Made by a program: the position numbers and the translations under genes. From the NCBI RefSeq assembly GCF_025655475.1, contig NZ_JAHTIK010000001.1:2368628-2432627 (forward strand): a stretch of DNA of 64,000 nt, read 5' to 3'. Shown here piece by piece: positions 35,037 to 43,827 of this stretch. The notes under the pieces were generated by a model. That model saw only the letters and a list, made by a program, of their open reading frames with translations, ran no database searches and was not told the DNA's origin. Numbering within the stretch: the stretch's first letter is position 1; each line of letters starts with the position of its first letter. Origin of the DNA: Kitasatospora sp. DSM 101779 (GTDB lineage Bacteria; Actinomycetota; Actinomycetes; Streptomycetales; Streptomycetaceae).

Positions 35037-35803
35037 GCCGCCTCGCCTTCCAGCCTCGGGGAAGTAATCCTCCGGGAACTCTCCCAGATCCGCTCGATGC
35101 TCTCCGCGTACGTGCTGAACAGCTCGCCGCCGGGCACCTGGGAGAGGTGCAACACGGGCGCCAGGTACGCCCCAACGCCGTGGACGTGGCCGTTGACGAG
35201 CATCTCGTCATCGGCTCGGTAGAGCGAGTTGTAGAGCGTGGTCGAGTGGAGACGGAACTCCACTCCGGGCACGTTGAAGATCGGCGCGTAGTTTGCCAGC
35301 GCGTTGCGAATCTTCCCGGCCATTGCCGGGCCGATCCCTTCGTCCTCACCGCGCTGCGCGACCTGGGGTGAGTCCGGCTCGCCAAGCATCATCCGGATAG
35401 GCACGCCTGCGTTCGCCTTCTCCCTGATCAGGCGGAAGAAGATCGGGTCTTCGGAGAGCCAGAAGCTCGCATAGACGACCAGGTCGAAGTTCTGGGAGGC
35501 GCCCGAGTAGAGCGTGGTCCACAACTCCTTTGGCACCACGGCACGGTGTGGGTAGAGCCTGACCAGCTCGGCGCGACCTGCCTCAGCCGTCTGGCTGGTG
35601 GTCTGCTCGTCCGACCAGAGGTCCGACAGGTCACGTTGTAGGAGGTTCGCGAGGGCGTACTGAAAGCGCCGGTACGGCCTGCGCTGGTCCTTGGCCTCGA
35701 CCCATCGCTCTACTGTTCGCGCGCTGACGCCGAGACGCTCTGCGATCTGCTCGGCCGTCAGGCCGCTTGCCAGGATCGCTCCTCGGAGCCGCTCATTGGC
35801 CAT
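35033..35803 (-). CDS. XRE-type HTH protein with DUF5919/PLD-like C-terminal domain
   Basis: 256 aa from ATG 35803 after GGGAGGG. The N-terminal HTH reads LTAEQIAERLGVSARTVERW. The C-terminal ~170 residues (LWTTLYSGASQNFDLVVYAS, EMLVNGHVHGVGAYLAPVLH) look like the DUF5919 region of streptomycete XRE proteins, which recalls an HKD-like phospholipase D fold but lacks a clear HxK. Coupled to the Nudix gene. Probably the element's Pra/Reg-type control protein. Confidence 0.7.
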   Translation of the reverse strand: MANERLRGAILASGLTAEQIAERLGVSARTVERWVEAKDQRRPYRRFQYALANLLQRDLSDLWSDEQTTSQTAEAGRAELVRLYPHRAVVPKELWTTLYSGASQNFDLVVYASFWLSEDPIFFRLIREKANAGVPIRMMLGEPDSPQVAQRGEDEGIGPAMAGKIRNALANYAPIFNVPGVEFRLHSTTLYNSLYRADDEMLVNGHVHGVGAYLAPVLHLSQVPGGELFSTYAESIERIWESSRRITSPRLEGEAA

Positions 35804-36508
35804 GTCGCCCTCCCCTGGACGATGCGGTGGCACTTGGACGATGCGGGACGACTTGACCGTAGCGAAGCCAGCCTGAGGCCGTCCACTGGCGCCGTATCTC
35901 GACATGTCCCTACGTACGAATCTAGTGATGCGCAGTCGGGGCGGCCCTCCGACAAGAACAACGAAGGACTTGACGGAGCGTCTGTCCATCGCCATCGTAA
36001 GAGGCATGTTCAACATGTCTCGCATGGCGAGGCTGGCGAACTGACAGCCCTTCTTTGGGCTGCTCTGAACTGCGTCAACGCCCCATACGGGGTGCGCGCC
36101 AGTCGCCTGAACGGGTCTGGCGAGAGCTGAGGCGGGGGACGCTGCAATCCCCGTAAAGGCCAGGTAACAGGGGTGTTGGCCCCGACTGGCGAGGTGGCCC
36201 GGTGACCGCGAGCAACGGCCGGAGGGTGGGGGCGTGGCCCCCCTTGCAGTGCGAATTCCTTGCTCATCCGACAGAGGAGCTCCAGATGGACCGGATCATC
36301 CGCGAGTCACCGTAGGTCGCTCGCTGTGCCGTTGGCCGGTGAGATATCGACCAGCGCTCACGGTGCCCGGCGTGCATCGCTTCAGCGGTGGCACCTCGGG
36401 TTCCGCGGTCGCTCGTCGAGCGTCCGATCCGCACCTCACTACGGCTGCGACCCCGGTGCTGACACACCGGGGCCGCTCAGGGCCGTCCCGAGTGAAGGAA
36501 CACGACCC
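35804..36508. other. Intergenic control region between regulators and transfer genes
   Basis: 705 bases between divergent blocks, with no supported gene. It probably holds the promoters of the XRE/Nudix pair and of the long plus-strand operon beginning at 36509. The right end has a strong hairpin (listed separately). Confidence 0.45.
36451..36472. promoter_or_regulatory. Perfect 8-bp inverted repeat before the AICE operon
   Basis: CCCCGGTG, six-base loop CTGACA, CACCGGGG. It lies 37 bases before the first start codon and could be an operator or an attenuator stem. Confidence 0.5.
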
Positions 36509-36751
36509 GTGCGATTGATTGTTGCAGGCCAGGAGGCCGTCACGGCCTCCGAGTTCGCCGAGCTGGCCTTCGGCATCGACGTGGAGCTGTTCACCGGCGC
36601 CACCGACGAGACGCCCGCCGACTCGGCGATCCGCCTCGACGTGGCCCGGGACGTGCTGCGCGACCTGGCCCCGGAGCCGGCCCGCTACGCGAAGGCGCTG
36701 ATGCGCACCGCGGAGCGCCGCCGGGTCCAGGTGTGGAAGGCGGCCGCGTGA
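36509..36751 (+). CDS. Small AICE protein
   Basis: 80 aa from GTG 36509, with AAGGAA upstream. Reads IVAGQEAVTASEFAELAFG and ATDETPADSAIRLDVARDVL. No known domain, but it is coupled to the Wbl gene by a TGATG overlap, and it starts the long operon. Small acidic-helical proteins at this position are common in AICEs. Confidence 0.6.
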   Translation: MRLIVAGQEAVTASEFAELAFGIDVELFTGATDETPADSAIRLDVARDVLRDLAPEPARYAKALMRTAERRRVQVWKAAA

Positions 36752-37119
36752 TGACCCGTTTCGTGCGCCGCGGCATCCGCGGCACCGCCCGACCGCACCT
36801 GACCGCCCGTCCGACCGGCCCCGCGCCGGTCGTGGTGGTGGCGCCGACCGCGGGCAACCTGCCCGGCGCCGCGTGCACCACCGCGGACCCGGACCTATTC
36901 TTCCCCGACCACGACACCGACCCGGACGGCGCCGCGTTCGCCGAGCGCCGCACCAAGGACATCTGCGCCGCCTGCTCGGTGCGCGCGGCCTGCCTGGACA
37001 CGGCGATCGCCCGCAAGGAGCGGCACGGCATCTTCGGCGGCCTCAACCCCGCCCAGCGCGCCCGCCACGCCGCCACCCTGGCCAAGCGCGCCCAGCGCGC
37101 GAGGACGGTGGTGGCGTGA
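36751..37119 (+). CDS. WhiB-like (Wbl) iron-sulphur transcription factor
   Basis: 122 aa. Four cysteines in Wbl spacing (GAACTTADPDLFFP; ICAACSVRAACLDTA) would bind a [4Fe-4S] cluster, followed by the GIFGGLNPAQR turn and a basic tail. Plasmid and AICE Wbl proteins usually regulate transfer genes or host functions. Coupled to both neighbours by TGATG overlaps. Confidence 0.9.
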   Translation: MTRFVRRGIRGTARPHLTARPTGPAPVVVVAPTAGNLPGAACTTADPDLFFPDHDTDPDGAAFAERRTKDICAACSVRAACLDTAIARKERHGIFGGLNPAQRARHAATLAKRAQRARTVVA

Positions 37120-37274
37120 TGGACAGCGACTTCCACGCAGACGAGGCCCTGCGCCGGGTCCGCGAACACGCCGCTCGGCTCACCGCCCGGATCGACCGCC
37201 ACGCCGCCCGGCTGGAGGCCGAGCACAACCGAGACCGCACCGCCGCCACCGCGGCAGCCGGGGGTGCGCGGTGA
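37119..37274 (+). CDS. Very small helical AICE protein
   Basis: 51 aa, MDSDFHADEALRRVREHAAR then a predicted amphipathic helix to the end. It lies between coupled genes with 1-base (TGATG) and GTGA overlaps on either side, which supports translation. Function unknown. Confidence 0.55.
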   Translation: MDSDFHADEALRRVREHAARLTARIDRHAARLEAEHNRDRTAATAAAGGAR

Positions 37275-38065
37275 GGCACACGCGGATGGACTTCCTGGCC
37301 TGGCTGGCCATGGGCGCCGCCGTGGTCGTCTCCGCGCACGGCGAGTGGGTGCTGGCCGTCCAGTGCGGCTTCCACCCGCTGGTCGCGGCCGGCCTGCCGC
37401 TCGCCCTGGACACCTACGCCATCCGCGCCCTGCGAGCCGGACGGGAGGTGTTCCTGCCCGTCCTCGGGATGATCGCCACCAACGCCGCCGCACACCTGCT
37501 CGGCGCCCAGGTGCTCCACCCCGGCTGGCAACTGATCGTCCTGGTGTCCGCCATCGCACCCCTGGTGCTGTGGCGCGTCCACGTCCTCCACGCCGCCGAC
37601 ACCACGACCCGGCAACCCGCCCCGGCCCCGGTCGAGCCGTCCGTACCCGCGGCCGTACCCGCCGTACCCGAGGCGTACCCGGCGCCCGTATCCGCGCCGG
37701 CGGCGGAATCGGAGCCGGAGCCCGCGGCGGCGGTTGAGCCGGTGCGGGAGTTGGCGTTCATGCCGCTCCCGACCCGCCCCACCCTCCCGTTCGCAGAGTC
37801 GGAAGTGCGTCCACAGGGTGTGGACGAGCAGACCCCCGACCCTGCCGAGTACACCGCCGATGGGGCCGATGACCTGCGGGACGGCCCGTCCGGGTGGGAC
37901 GAGCTGGCGCCGGCCGCGGCCGCCGAGTTCGCCAGCCTGCTCGCCCGCGGCGACGTGCCGTCGGTGCGCACCCTGCGTGCCGAGTACGGCATCGGCCAGA
38001 CCCGCGCCCAGCGGGTACAGGCCGCCCTCCGCTCCCTCACCGCCGTCGACCGCGTCCCCGCCTGA
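37271..38065 (+). CDS. DUF2637-like membrane transfer/spread protein
   Basis: 264 aa from GTG 37271 (GTGA overlap). Four hydrophobic segments in the first ~110 residues (WLAMGAAVVVSAHGEWVLAV, FLPVLGMIATNAAAHLLGA), then a Pro/Ala/Val linker, and a C-terminal HTH-like end (VPSVRTLRAEYGIGQTRAQR). This arrangement is typical of the DUF2637 proteins found in AICE transfer operons. Confidence 0.72.
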   Translation: MRHTRMDFLAWLAMGAAVVVSAHGEWVLAVQCGFHPLVAAGLPLALDTYAIRALRAGREVFLPVLGMIATNAAAHLLGAQVLHPGWQLIVLVSAIAPLVLWRVHVLHAADTTTRQPAPAPVEPSVPAAVPAVPEAYPAPVSAPAAESEPEPAAAVEPVRELAFMPLPTRPTLPFAESEVRPQGVDEQTPDPAEYTADGADDLRDGPSGWDELAPAAAAEFASLLARGDVPSVRTLRAEYGIGQTRAQRVQAALRSLTAVDRVPA

Positions 38066-38213
38066 CCTGGCCGCGGCCCCGACCTTCGCCCGGCCGCGGT
38101 ACGCCGCATGGCCTGCGTACCTGCCCGACCCGCGTACGGCGGGTACGCCCGCCCGGCCCGTACCCGCGGCCGCACTTCCCGGCTTCCCTCTTCGACCCGA
38201 CGGAGCATCCACC

Positions 38214-38453
38214 GTGCCCGAGAACACCACCCCCGCCGCCGCGCAGCCCGTTCTCCACTCCTGGCTGATCACCCTTCAGTTCAGGATCGGCGGGGGCTTC
38301 GGCGTCCTCACCACCGAGGGCACCATCCCCCTCGGCCCCGGAGCCAGCCGCACCGGCGCCTACCGCAACATCCGCGCCGAGCTCACCCGGCAGAACCCCG
38401 ACCTGGAGCAGGCCAACGTCCTGTTCTTCTCGCTCGACCCCGACCGGCTCTGA
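38214..38453 (+). CDS. Small AICE protein
   Basis: 79 aa from GTG 38214, reading LHSWLITLQFRIGGGFGVLT and GASRTGAYRNIRAELTRQNP. Looks like a small single-domain protein conserved in AICEs; no function known. It sits 17 bases before the next spread gene. Confidence 0.6.
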   Translation: MPENTTPAAAQPVLHSWLITLQFRIGGGFGVLTTEGTIPLGPGASRTGAYRNIRAELTRQNPDLEQANVLFFSLDPDRL

Positions 38454-38470
38454 CCTTGAGGGAGACCGAC

Positions 38471-40021
38471 GTGTCCGACACCACCACGACCGTGGTCGAG
38501 GTCGCCCCGGCGCCCCCGACCACCACACCCACCGCCGCCGACAAGCCCACCAAAACCACCGCAGCCCCGGCCGCGGCGGTGCCGGGGCTGCCGCTGGCGG
38601 TGGCCGCCGTAAATACCGCGGGCGGCCTCACCGCCGGGGCCCTCGCCCTCGGCGGCCCCGCCACCCTCGCCACCACCGGTGTCGTCGCCGGAGCGGCGGC
38701 GGTCGGCGCCCTGGCCCGGCGCGCCCGCGCCAACCGGGCCCGCACCCGGCAGGCCGCCACCCTGCACCACACCCCGCGGCAGGCCGCCGGACACCGCACG
38801 GCGTCCCGGCCAGCGCCGCTCGGCTCCGTCCCGCAGGCCCGCCGCACCGGCAGTGCCGCTAGCGGGACCAGTGGCGCCCGGAGCGGCCGTGCCGCTGTCG
38901 GCGGCGGGGCGGCCCCGGCACGGAGTCAGACCAGGGCCCGCGCCCACCGCGCCACCGCCACGCCGGGCGTGACGGCCTCTCGGCACCGTCCGGCTCCGGC
39001 CAGCACGGGTCGGGGGTCGTCGGGTCCGGCGTTCACCCTGGCCAAGGCCGCCCGGACCGCCACCCGCGGCGGCACCGGGGCCGGTGCGACGGGGCGGTGG
39101 CCTCTTCCATCCCCGCAGCGCACCGCGAAGACCGAGGCGAGGACGGCCCGGAACCTGGCCAAGGGCCACGCGAAGGCGATGCGCAGGGCCGGGATCGACC
39201 CCGCCACCGGCGCCGCCACCCGCCCCGCCAGGCCCGGCAAGGGCTCGGCCGAGGCGCGGGCGGCGACGCCGGAGCAGGCGAAGAAGCTGCGGCGCTCCGC
39301 GTGGCGGTACCGGGCTCGGATGACCGCCGCCGGGCTGGCCACCGGCCTGGTCGGCGCCGCCTCGGTCGCGGCGTTCAACTGGCGCCACCCCGGCCGCGTG
39401 TCCTCGCACATGCGCCGCACCTGGCAGCGCCTCGCAACCCGCGCCCGCGCGGTCCGCGAGGCGCGTGACGCCGCCATCCTTGGCGGCGCCGCCGGGACCC
39501 CGGACGCCTCCGCGGTGCCGGTCCCGGCGGAGAGCGTCCAGCAGCCCGGCACCGCTTCGGCCGCTTCGGCTCTTAAGAGCAGGACCGCCCCCGCCCTGGC
39601 CGGGCGGTTGGCGGCCCGGATCAGCATCGGCAAGCCCACCGTCCAGGAGGCCACCGTGTCCGACCAGCAGTCCGTCCCCACCTTCTCCCTGTCGTCCGCG
39701 GCGGACGTGATGCTCCAGGCCGCGTCCACGTTCGACCCCGAGCACATGACCGAGTTCGGCGTCCTCGCCGACGACCTCCCGGTCGCGTTCGCCACCATCC
39801 AGGAGGTCCTGCGCGTCCTCGCGGAGCAGGGCCGCGAGAGCCTGCCGCTCGACCCCGTCGTCTCCGAGGAGATCGCGCAGGGCTACCAGGCCATGGGCCG
39901 CGTGGTCTCCGCGCTGGAGAACGTCGCCCCGGTCTTCCGGCAGGCCCACGCGGACGACCTGGAGCGCAACGAGAACCCGCGCAACGGCCTGGACGCCGAG
40001 CGCAAGTGGAACGTCCAGTAA
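38471..40021 (+). CDS. Spd-like intercellular spread protein
   Basis: 516 aa from GTG 38471 with a GAGGGAGA site. A hydrophobic pair lies at ~residues 38-75 (GLPLAVAAVNTAGGLTAGAL, TLATTGVVAGAAAVGALA), then a long basic Arg/Ala/Thr region, another hydrophobic patch (MTAAGLATGLVGAASVAAF), and an acidic C-terminal domain (FGVLADDLPVAFATIQEVLR). Position before traB and the composition match SpdB-type proteins that help plasmid spread inside mycelium. Exact role unproven. Confidence 0.65.
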   Translation: MSDTTTTVVEVAPAPPTTTPTAADKPTKTTAAPAAAVPGLPLAVAAVNTAGGLTAGALALGGPATLATTGVVAGAAAVGALARRARANRARTRQAATLHHTPRQAAGHRTASRPAPLGSVPQARRTGSAASGTSGARSGRAAVGGGAAPARSQTRARAHRATATPGVTASRHRPAPASTGRGSSGPAFTLAKAARTATRGGTGAGATGRWPLPSPQRTAKTEARTARNLAKGHAKAMRRAGIDPATGAATRPARPGKGSAEARAATPEQAKKLRRSAWRYRARMTAAGLATGLVGAASVAAFNWRHPGRVSSHMRRTWQRLATRARAVREARDAAILGGAAGTPDASAVPVPAESVQQPGTASAASALKSRTAPALAGRLAARISIGKPTVQEATVSDQQSVPTFSLSSAADVMLQAASTFDPEHMTEFGVLADDLPVAFATIQEVLRVLAEQGRESLPLDPVVSEEIAQGYQAMGRVVSALENVAPVFRQAHADDLERNENPRNGLDAERKWNVQ

Positions 40022-40113
40022 CCCCAACCCTTCCCCGCACTACCAACGCCCCGGCCGGGCCGCCCACATCACCGTGTGGGCGGCCCGGCCGCTTCCCGCG
40101 GAGGAACCGCCCC

Positions 40114-42246
40114 ATGACCACCCGCACCACCAGGAAGAACCCGCCCCCGTTCACGATCGACTGGAAGGCCGGCCACGGGGTGCTGTCCGGCACCGTGAAT
40201 GGCGCCCTCGGTGCCCTGACCACCGCCTCCCTCGGCCACGCCACCGGCATGCCCGCCGGCTGGGCCCTGGCCGCGGGTGCGGCCGGCGCGCTCGGCGCGA
40301 CGTTCGCCGCGACCCGCCGGCGGCTGACCGCCGCCACTACGACGTTCCGCGCCACCTGCTGGCTCACCGCGGGCGGCTGGACCTCGTGGGCGATCGCCCA
40401 CGGCGGCCCGTTCACTTGGCCCCACCTCGGGAGCCTGGCCGTGGCCGGGATCGCGGCCGGCACGCTCGCCCCGGTCCTCGCCGGACACGAGCAGGTCGAG
40501 CAGGAGGCCCGCCGCCACCTGCTGCTGATCGGCGCCCGCCGGCAGATGGCCGCCGACTGGACCGACCGCATCCGCCGGGTGTGCAACGTCGACGTGACCG
40601 TGCTCGGCATCGAGTACTGGCCCTCCGGCACCGGCTACACCCTGGAGCTGGAGCTACCCGAGGGCGGCACCACCCGCCGGGCCATCACCGACCGCACCGA
40701 AGCACTCGGCTCCGACCTCGACCTGCCCGAGGGCTGCGGCCTGACCACCTCGCCCGGCATCTCGCGCCGCCGGGTCCTGGTCATGGTGACCACCAAGTCC
40801 CTGGCCGGCATCGAGCTGCCCTTCCCGGTGGACGAGCTGGCCGAGGTCACCACGGTCAACAACCCGATCCCGGTCGGTCTACTGTCCGACGGGGCGCGGG
40901 CCGAGTTGGACCTGCGGCAGGCGTCCACGATCGTCACCGGCCCCACCGGCTCCGGCAAGACGAACTGGCTGCACACCCTGATCGCCCTGCTGAATCAGAC
41001 CAACGACACCCTGGTCTGGGTGATCGACCTCAACGCCGGATCGATCGGCCTGCCCTGGCTCAACGCCTGGCGCGACGCCCAAATCCACCGCCCGGGCTCC
41101 CGCTGGGCCGACGCCGACATCCCGGTGCCGGGCGTCGACTGGGTCGCCTCCACCCCCGCGGAGGCCAAGCGGATGCTGGACGCGGCGGTGCGGATCGCCA
41201 AGCGCCGCAAGGTCGCCTACCAGGACGCTATGCGCGACGCGAACGACGACAAGCTGCCCGTCGGCCCCGACATCCCGGAGATCGTGATCGTCATGGACGA
41301 GGGCGCCGAGGTCGCCGCCACCCGCGAAGCCCGCGCCGTCCTGGCTGGTATCTCGGAGGTGATCCGGATCGCCCGCGCGATGGCCATCCGGGCCGTCGTC
41401 TCCGTGCTGCGGGTGACGCAGGACGTGATGCCGGACCCGCTGGTGCGGAAGATGGCCTCGAACCGGGTCGCGACGGGGGCGTTCGAGGACTCCGAGCTCG
41501 GCCACCTCTTCGGCTGGCGCGCCCTGCGGGCCGAGGACAGCTTCGACGGACCCGGCTCGCTGCTGGTCGGCACCGAGGGCAAGCAGCCCGCCAAGGGCCG
41601 CCAGTGGCGCATCACCCCCGCCCAGATCGAGGACGTCTGCGCCCGCACCGCCCACCGCCGCCCCCAGCTCGACGGCCCGTCGCTGGAGGCCGCCGGACCG
41701 GACTACGTGAACCGGTGGCTGCTGGAACGCTGCGGCCACCTCTGGAGCGAGCCGACCCCGGTCCCGGCCGGTGGCCCGGCACCCACCGCCGGCACGGCGC
41801 CGGGTGACGCCGAGCGGGGGCTGAACACCGGCCCGCTGCCCGGCGGGTGGAAGCACACCGCGCATTGGGACAACCCGCCCGCGGCCGACCCGGACGACCT
41901 GGAGTCCATCTGGCTCCTGCCGCCCGCGGACGAGCCCGGCACCGGCGGTGCCAGCGCGACGGACTGGTCCGACCCCTCCACCTGGACCAGCGGACGCGAG
42001 CAGACCTCGGAGGAGCCCGGCGCCAAGGACGCCGCCCTCGCCCTGCTGCTGGCCGCCGGGCCGAACGGCACCGGCGCGTCCGCGATGGAGAAGGTCCTGC
42101 GGCCCGAGTTCGGCACCACCCGGCCGACGATCGTCGGCTGGCTCAAGGCGTGGGCCGAGTCGGGCGAGGTCGTCCGGGTCGGCGAGGGCAGCAAGGCCCG
42201 CTACGTCCACCACCGGCACGCCCCGCAGCCGCCCGCCGAGGGCTGA
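40114..42246 (+). CDS. traB: TraB FtsK/SpoIIIE-type conjugative DNA translocase
   Basis: 710 aa from ATG 40114 with GGAGGAA. Membrane segments in the first ~110 residues (LGALTTASLGHATGMPAGWA and neighbours). Walker A GPTGSGKT near residue 278, Walker B IVIVMDEGAEV near 395, and an FtsK-like core throughout. The last ~75 residues (AALALLLAAGPNGTGASAME, TTRPTIVGWLKAWAESGEVV) are a winged helix of the gamma-like type that binds clt repeats. TraB is a hexameric ring that moves double-stranded DNA between hyphae and is the sole transfer protein needed in such elements. Confidence 0.93.
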   Translation: MTTRTTRKNPPPFTIDWKAGHGVLSGTVNGALGALTTASLGHATGMPAGWALAAGAAGALGATFAATRRRLTAATTTFRATCWLTAGGWTSWAIAHGGPFTWPHLGSLAVAGIAAGTLAPVLAGHEQVEQEARRHLLLIGARRQMAADWTDRIRRVCNVDVTVLGIEYWPSGTGYTLELELPEGGTTRRAITDRTEALGSDLDLPEGCGLTTSPGISRRRVLVMVTTKSLAGIELPFPVDELAEVTTVNNPIPVGLLSDGARAELDLRQASTIVTGPTGSGKTNWLHTLIALLNQTNDTLVWVIDLNAGSIGLPWLNAWRDAQIHRPGSRWADADIPVPGVDWVASTPAEAKRMLDAAVRIAKRRKVAYQDAMRDANDDKLPVGPDIPEIVIVMDEGAEVAATREARAVLAGISEVIRIARAMAIRAVVSVLRVTQDVMPDPLVRKMASNRVATGAFEDSELGHLFGWRALRAEDSFDGPGSLLVGTEGKQPAKGRQWRITPAQIEDVCARTAHRRPQLDGPSLEAAGPDYVNRWLLERCGHLWSEPTPVPAGGPAPTAGTAPGDAERGLNTGPLPGGWKHTAHWDNPPAADPDDLESIWLLPPADEPGTGGASATDWSDPSTWTSGREQTSEEPGAKDAALALLLAAGPNGTGASAMEKVLRPEFGTTRPTIVGWLKAWAESGEVVRVGEGSKARYVHHRHAPQPPAEG

Positions 42247-42254
42247 CCCACGGC

Positions 42255-42410
42255 ACCTGTCTGTCGCCTGTCGTCCCCCTCCGAGATGGAGGGGGACGGA
42301 CGCTCCCAAACCTGTCATCCCCCTGTCTGACCTGCGGGACTACAGGCGACAGACAGGCGACAGGCAACAGACGACAGACAGGCCACACGACAGGCAGCCA
42401 ACAGGCACCA
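42255..42410. repeat. Candidate clt locus (TraB recognition repeats)
   Basis: Immediately after traB the hexamer ACAGGC occurs six times at 42342, 42353, 42360, 42378, 42390 and 42401, with GACAGAC variants between. The reverse arrangement GCCTGT/CCTGTCTGTC occurs at 42256-42273 and 42311-42328. The cluster fits the known clt position at the 3' end of traB. The sequence differs from the pSVH1-type TRS, as the C-terminal domain of each TraB is matched to its own repeats. Confidence 0.6.
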
Positions 42411-42480
42411 CGGCCCCGCCCGGACCGTCCGGGCGGGGCCGACCGCACCCCACACCGACGCCCGGAAAGGGACCCAGCTC

Positions 42481-42669
42481 GTGATCGTCTCCATCAGCCT
42501 GACCGTCCTGTTCTCCATCATCAGCGTCTTGCTGATCCGCGGCCGGCGCGTCTCCCTGCCGACCGCCGGAGCGCTCTGGCTGTCCGGCTTCACCCTCGCC
42601 TCCACCGGCGTCGCCGGACCCGTCAACACCTTCCTGACCGCCCTGGTCGCCCTCATCACCCACCACTGA
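42481..42669 (+). CDS. Small two-helix membrane protein
   Basis: 62 aa from GTG 42481. Two hydrophobic helices, MIVSISLTVLFSIISVLLI and LWLSGFTLASTGVAGPVNTF. Typical of the small Spd-like membrane proteins found after traB. Confidence 0.6.
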   Translation: MIVSISLTVLFSIISVLLIRGRRVSLPTAGALWLSGFTLASTGVAGPVNTFLTALVALITHH

Positions 42670-42695
42670 TTCCAGCCTCGAAGGAGAGCACCGCC

Positions 42696-43112
42696 ATGGA
42701 CCACCAGCCGTATGCGCCCACGCCGGTGCTCTACACCGCCGACGGCCAACCCCTCTACACCGCACCGCCGCAGGCAGCCCCGATCGCCGTCTACCGGCCA
42801 GCACCGATGGCGCACCTGACCCATCAGCAGGCCGCCGCGCCGATCGACCCGACCTCGGTCTACCTGCCCGCCCCGGCCGCGGAGTCGGGCCGGGACGTGT
42901 GGCCCGCCCGGCTGCTCGCCGGAGGGATCGGCGCCGGCGCCGCCGGGGTCGGACTCGGCTTCCTGTTCCAGGCGGTAGCCGCCGCCACCACCGGGCTTGG
43001 CCTGCTCGCCGCCGTCCTCGCCCTGGTCTGGCTCCTCAAGAACACCGGGAGCGGCGGGGGCGGACGCAGCGGCGTGAACCTGTCGGTCAACGTCTCCAAC
43101 CGCAACCGCTGA
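42696..43112 (+). CDS. Spd-like membrane protein
   Basis: 138 aa from ATG 42696 with GAAGGAG. The first 70 residues are Pro/Ala/Tyr-rich (YAPTPVLYTADGQPLYTAPP), followed by two membrane helices (LLAGGIGAGAAGVGLGFLF, TTGLGLLAAVLALVWLL) and a Gly/Asn-rich tail. Probable SpdB-type spread protein. Confidence 0.6.
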   Translation: MDHQPYAPTPVLYTADGQPLYTAPPQAAPIAVYRPAPMAHLTHQQAAAPIDPTSVYLPAPAAESGRDVWPARLLAGGIGAGAAGVGLGFLFQAVAAATTGLGLLAAVLALVWLLKNTGSGGGGRSGVNLSVNVSNRNR

Positions 43113-43236
43113 CTCCGGCCTGTACCGACCGGCCGTGCCGCCCGCGCCACCGCCGCCACCAGCGGCCGGCGCGCGGGCGGTGCGGGGGACGGGCAGACCC
43201 GCTCCCGACACCACCGAGCGCCCCTGGGAGGGCCCC

Positions 43237-43710
43237 GTGTCCGTGGGAGAGACCCCGATCACCGTCGTCGGCAACCTCACCGACGACCCCGAACTGCGCT
43301 TCACCCCCGCCGGGGTGGCGATGGCCCGCTTCACCATCGCCTCCACCCCGCGCACCTGGGACAAGACCACCGGGCAGTGGAAGGACGGCACCGCGCTGTT
43401 CCTGCGCACCACCGCCTGGCGCGAGATCGCCGAACACGCCGCCGACACCCTGACCGAGGGCATGCGCGTGGTCGCCACCGGCCGCCTCGTCCAGCACAAC
43501 TGGCAGACCCCGGAGGGCGAGAACCGCTCCATGCTCGGCCTCGACCTCGACGACATCGGCCCCAGCCTCAAGTTCGCCACCGCCAAGGTCACCAAGGCCC
43601 AGCGCACCAACGCCCCGGGCCCGGCGCCGGTCACCGACGACCCGTGGACCGCAGCCAGGACCGCCCCGGCGGCGGCCGGCGCCGCGCCGACCGCGGAGCC
43701 CCCGTTCTAG
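43237..43710 (+). CDS. ssb: Single-stranded DNA-binding protein
   Basis: 157 aa from GTG 43237. The OB fold starts ITVVGNLTDDPELRFTPAGV and continues FTIASTPRTWDKTTGQWK and GMRVVATGRLVQHNWQTPEG. The tail is Pro/Ala-rich and ends EPPF, close to the DDxPF partner motif. Supports replication of the excised element. Confidence 0.92.
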   Translation: MSVGETPITVVGNLTDDPELRFTPAGVAMARFTIASTPRTWDKTTGQWKDGTALFLRTTAWREIAEHAADTLTEGMRVVATGRLVQHNWQTPEGENRSMLGLDLDDIGPSLKFATAKVTKAQRTNAPGPAPVTDDPWTAARTAPAAAGAAPTAEPPF

Positions 43711-43827
43711 GCAGCCCTCGCGCAGCTCGATCAGTGCAAAGCCCCGCAGCAGCCGTCCAACCTTGCCGGGCGACGGCGGCTGCTGCGGGGCCCATCCAGT
43801 CCGTACGAGACGAACCAGGACTCCAGC

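Noticed and set aside
38360..42318. Minus-strand frames of about 480-555 codons
   Set aside because: Antisense to the Spd-like gene and traB, which have start signals, membrane segments and Walker motifs.
42255..42410. CRISPR array after traB
   Set aside because: Repeats are 6-10 bases with irregular spacing and both orientations; no cas genes. A clt locus is the better reading.
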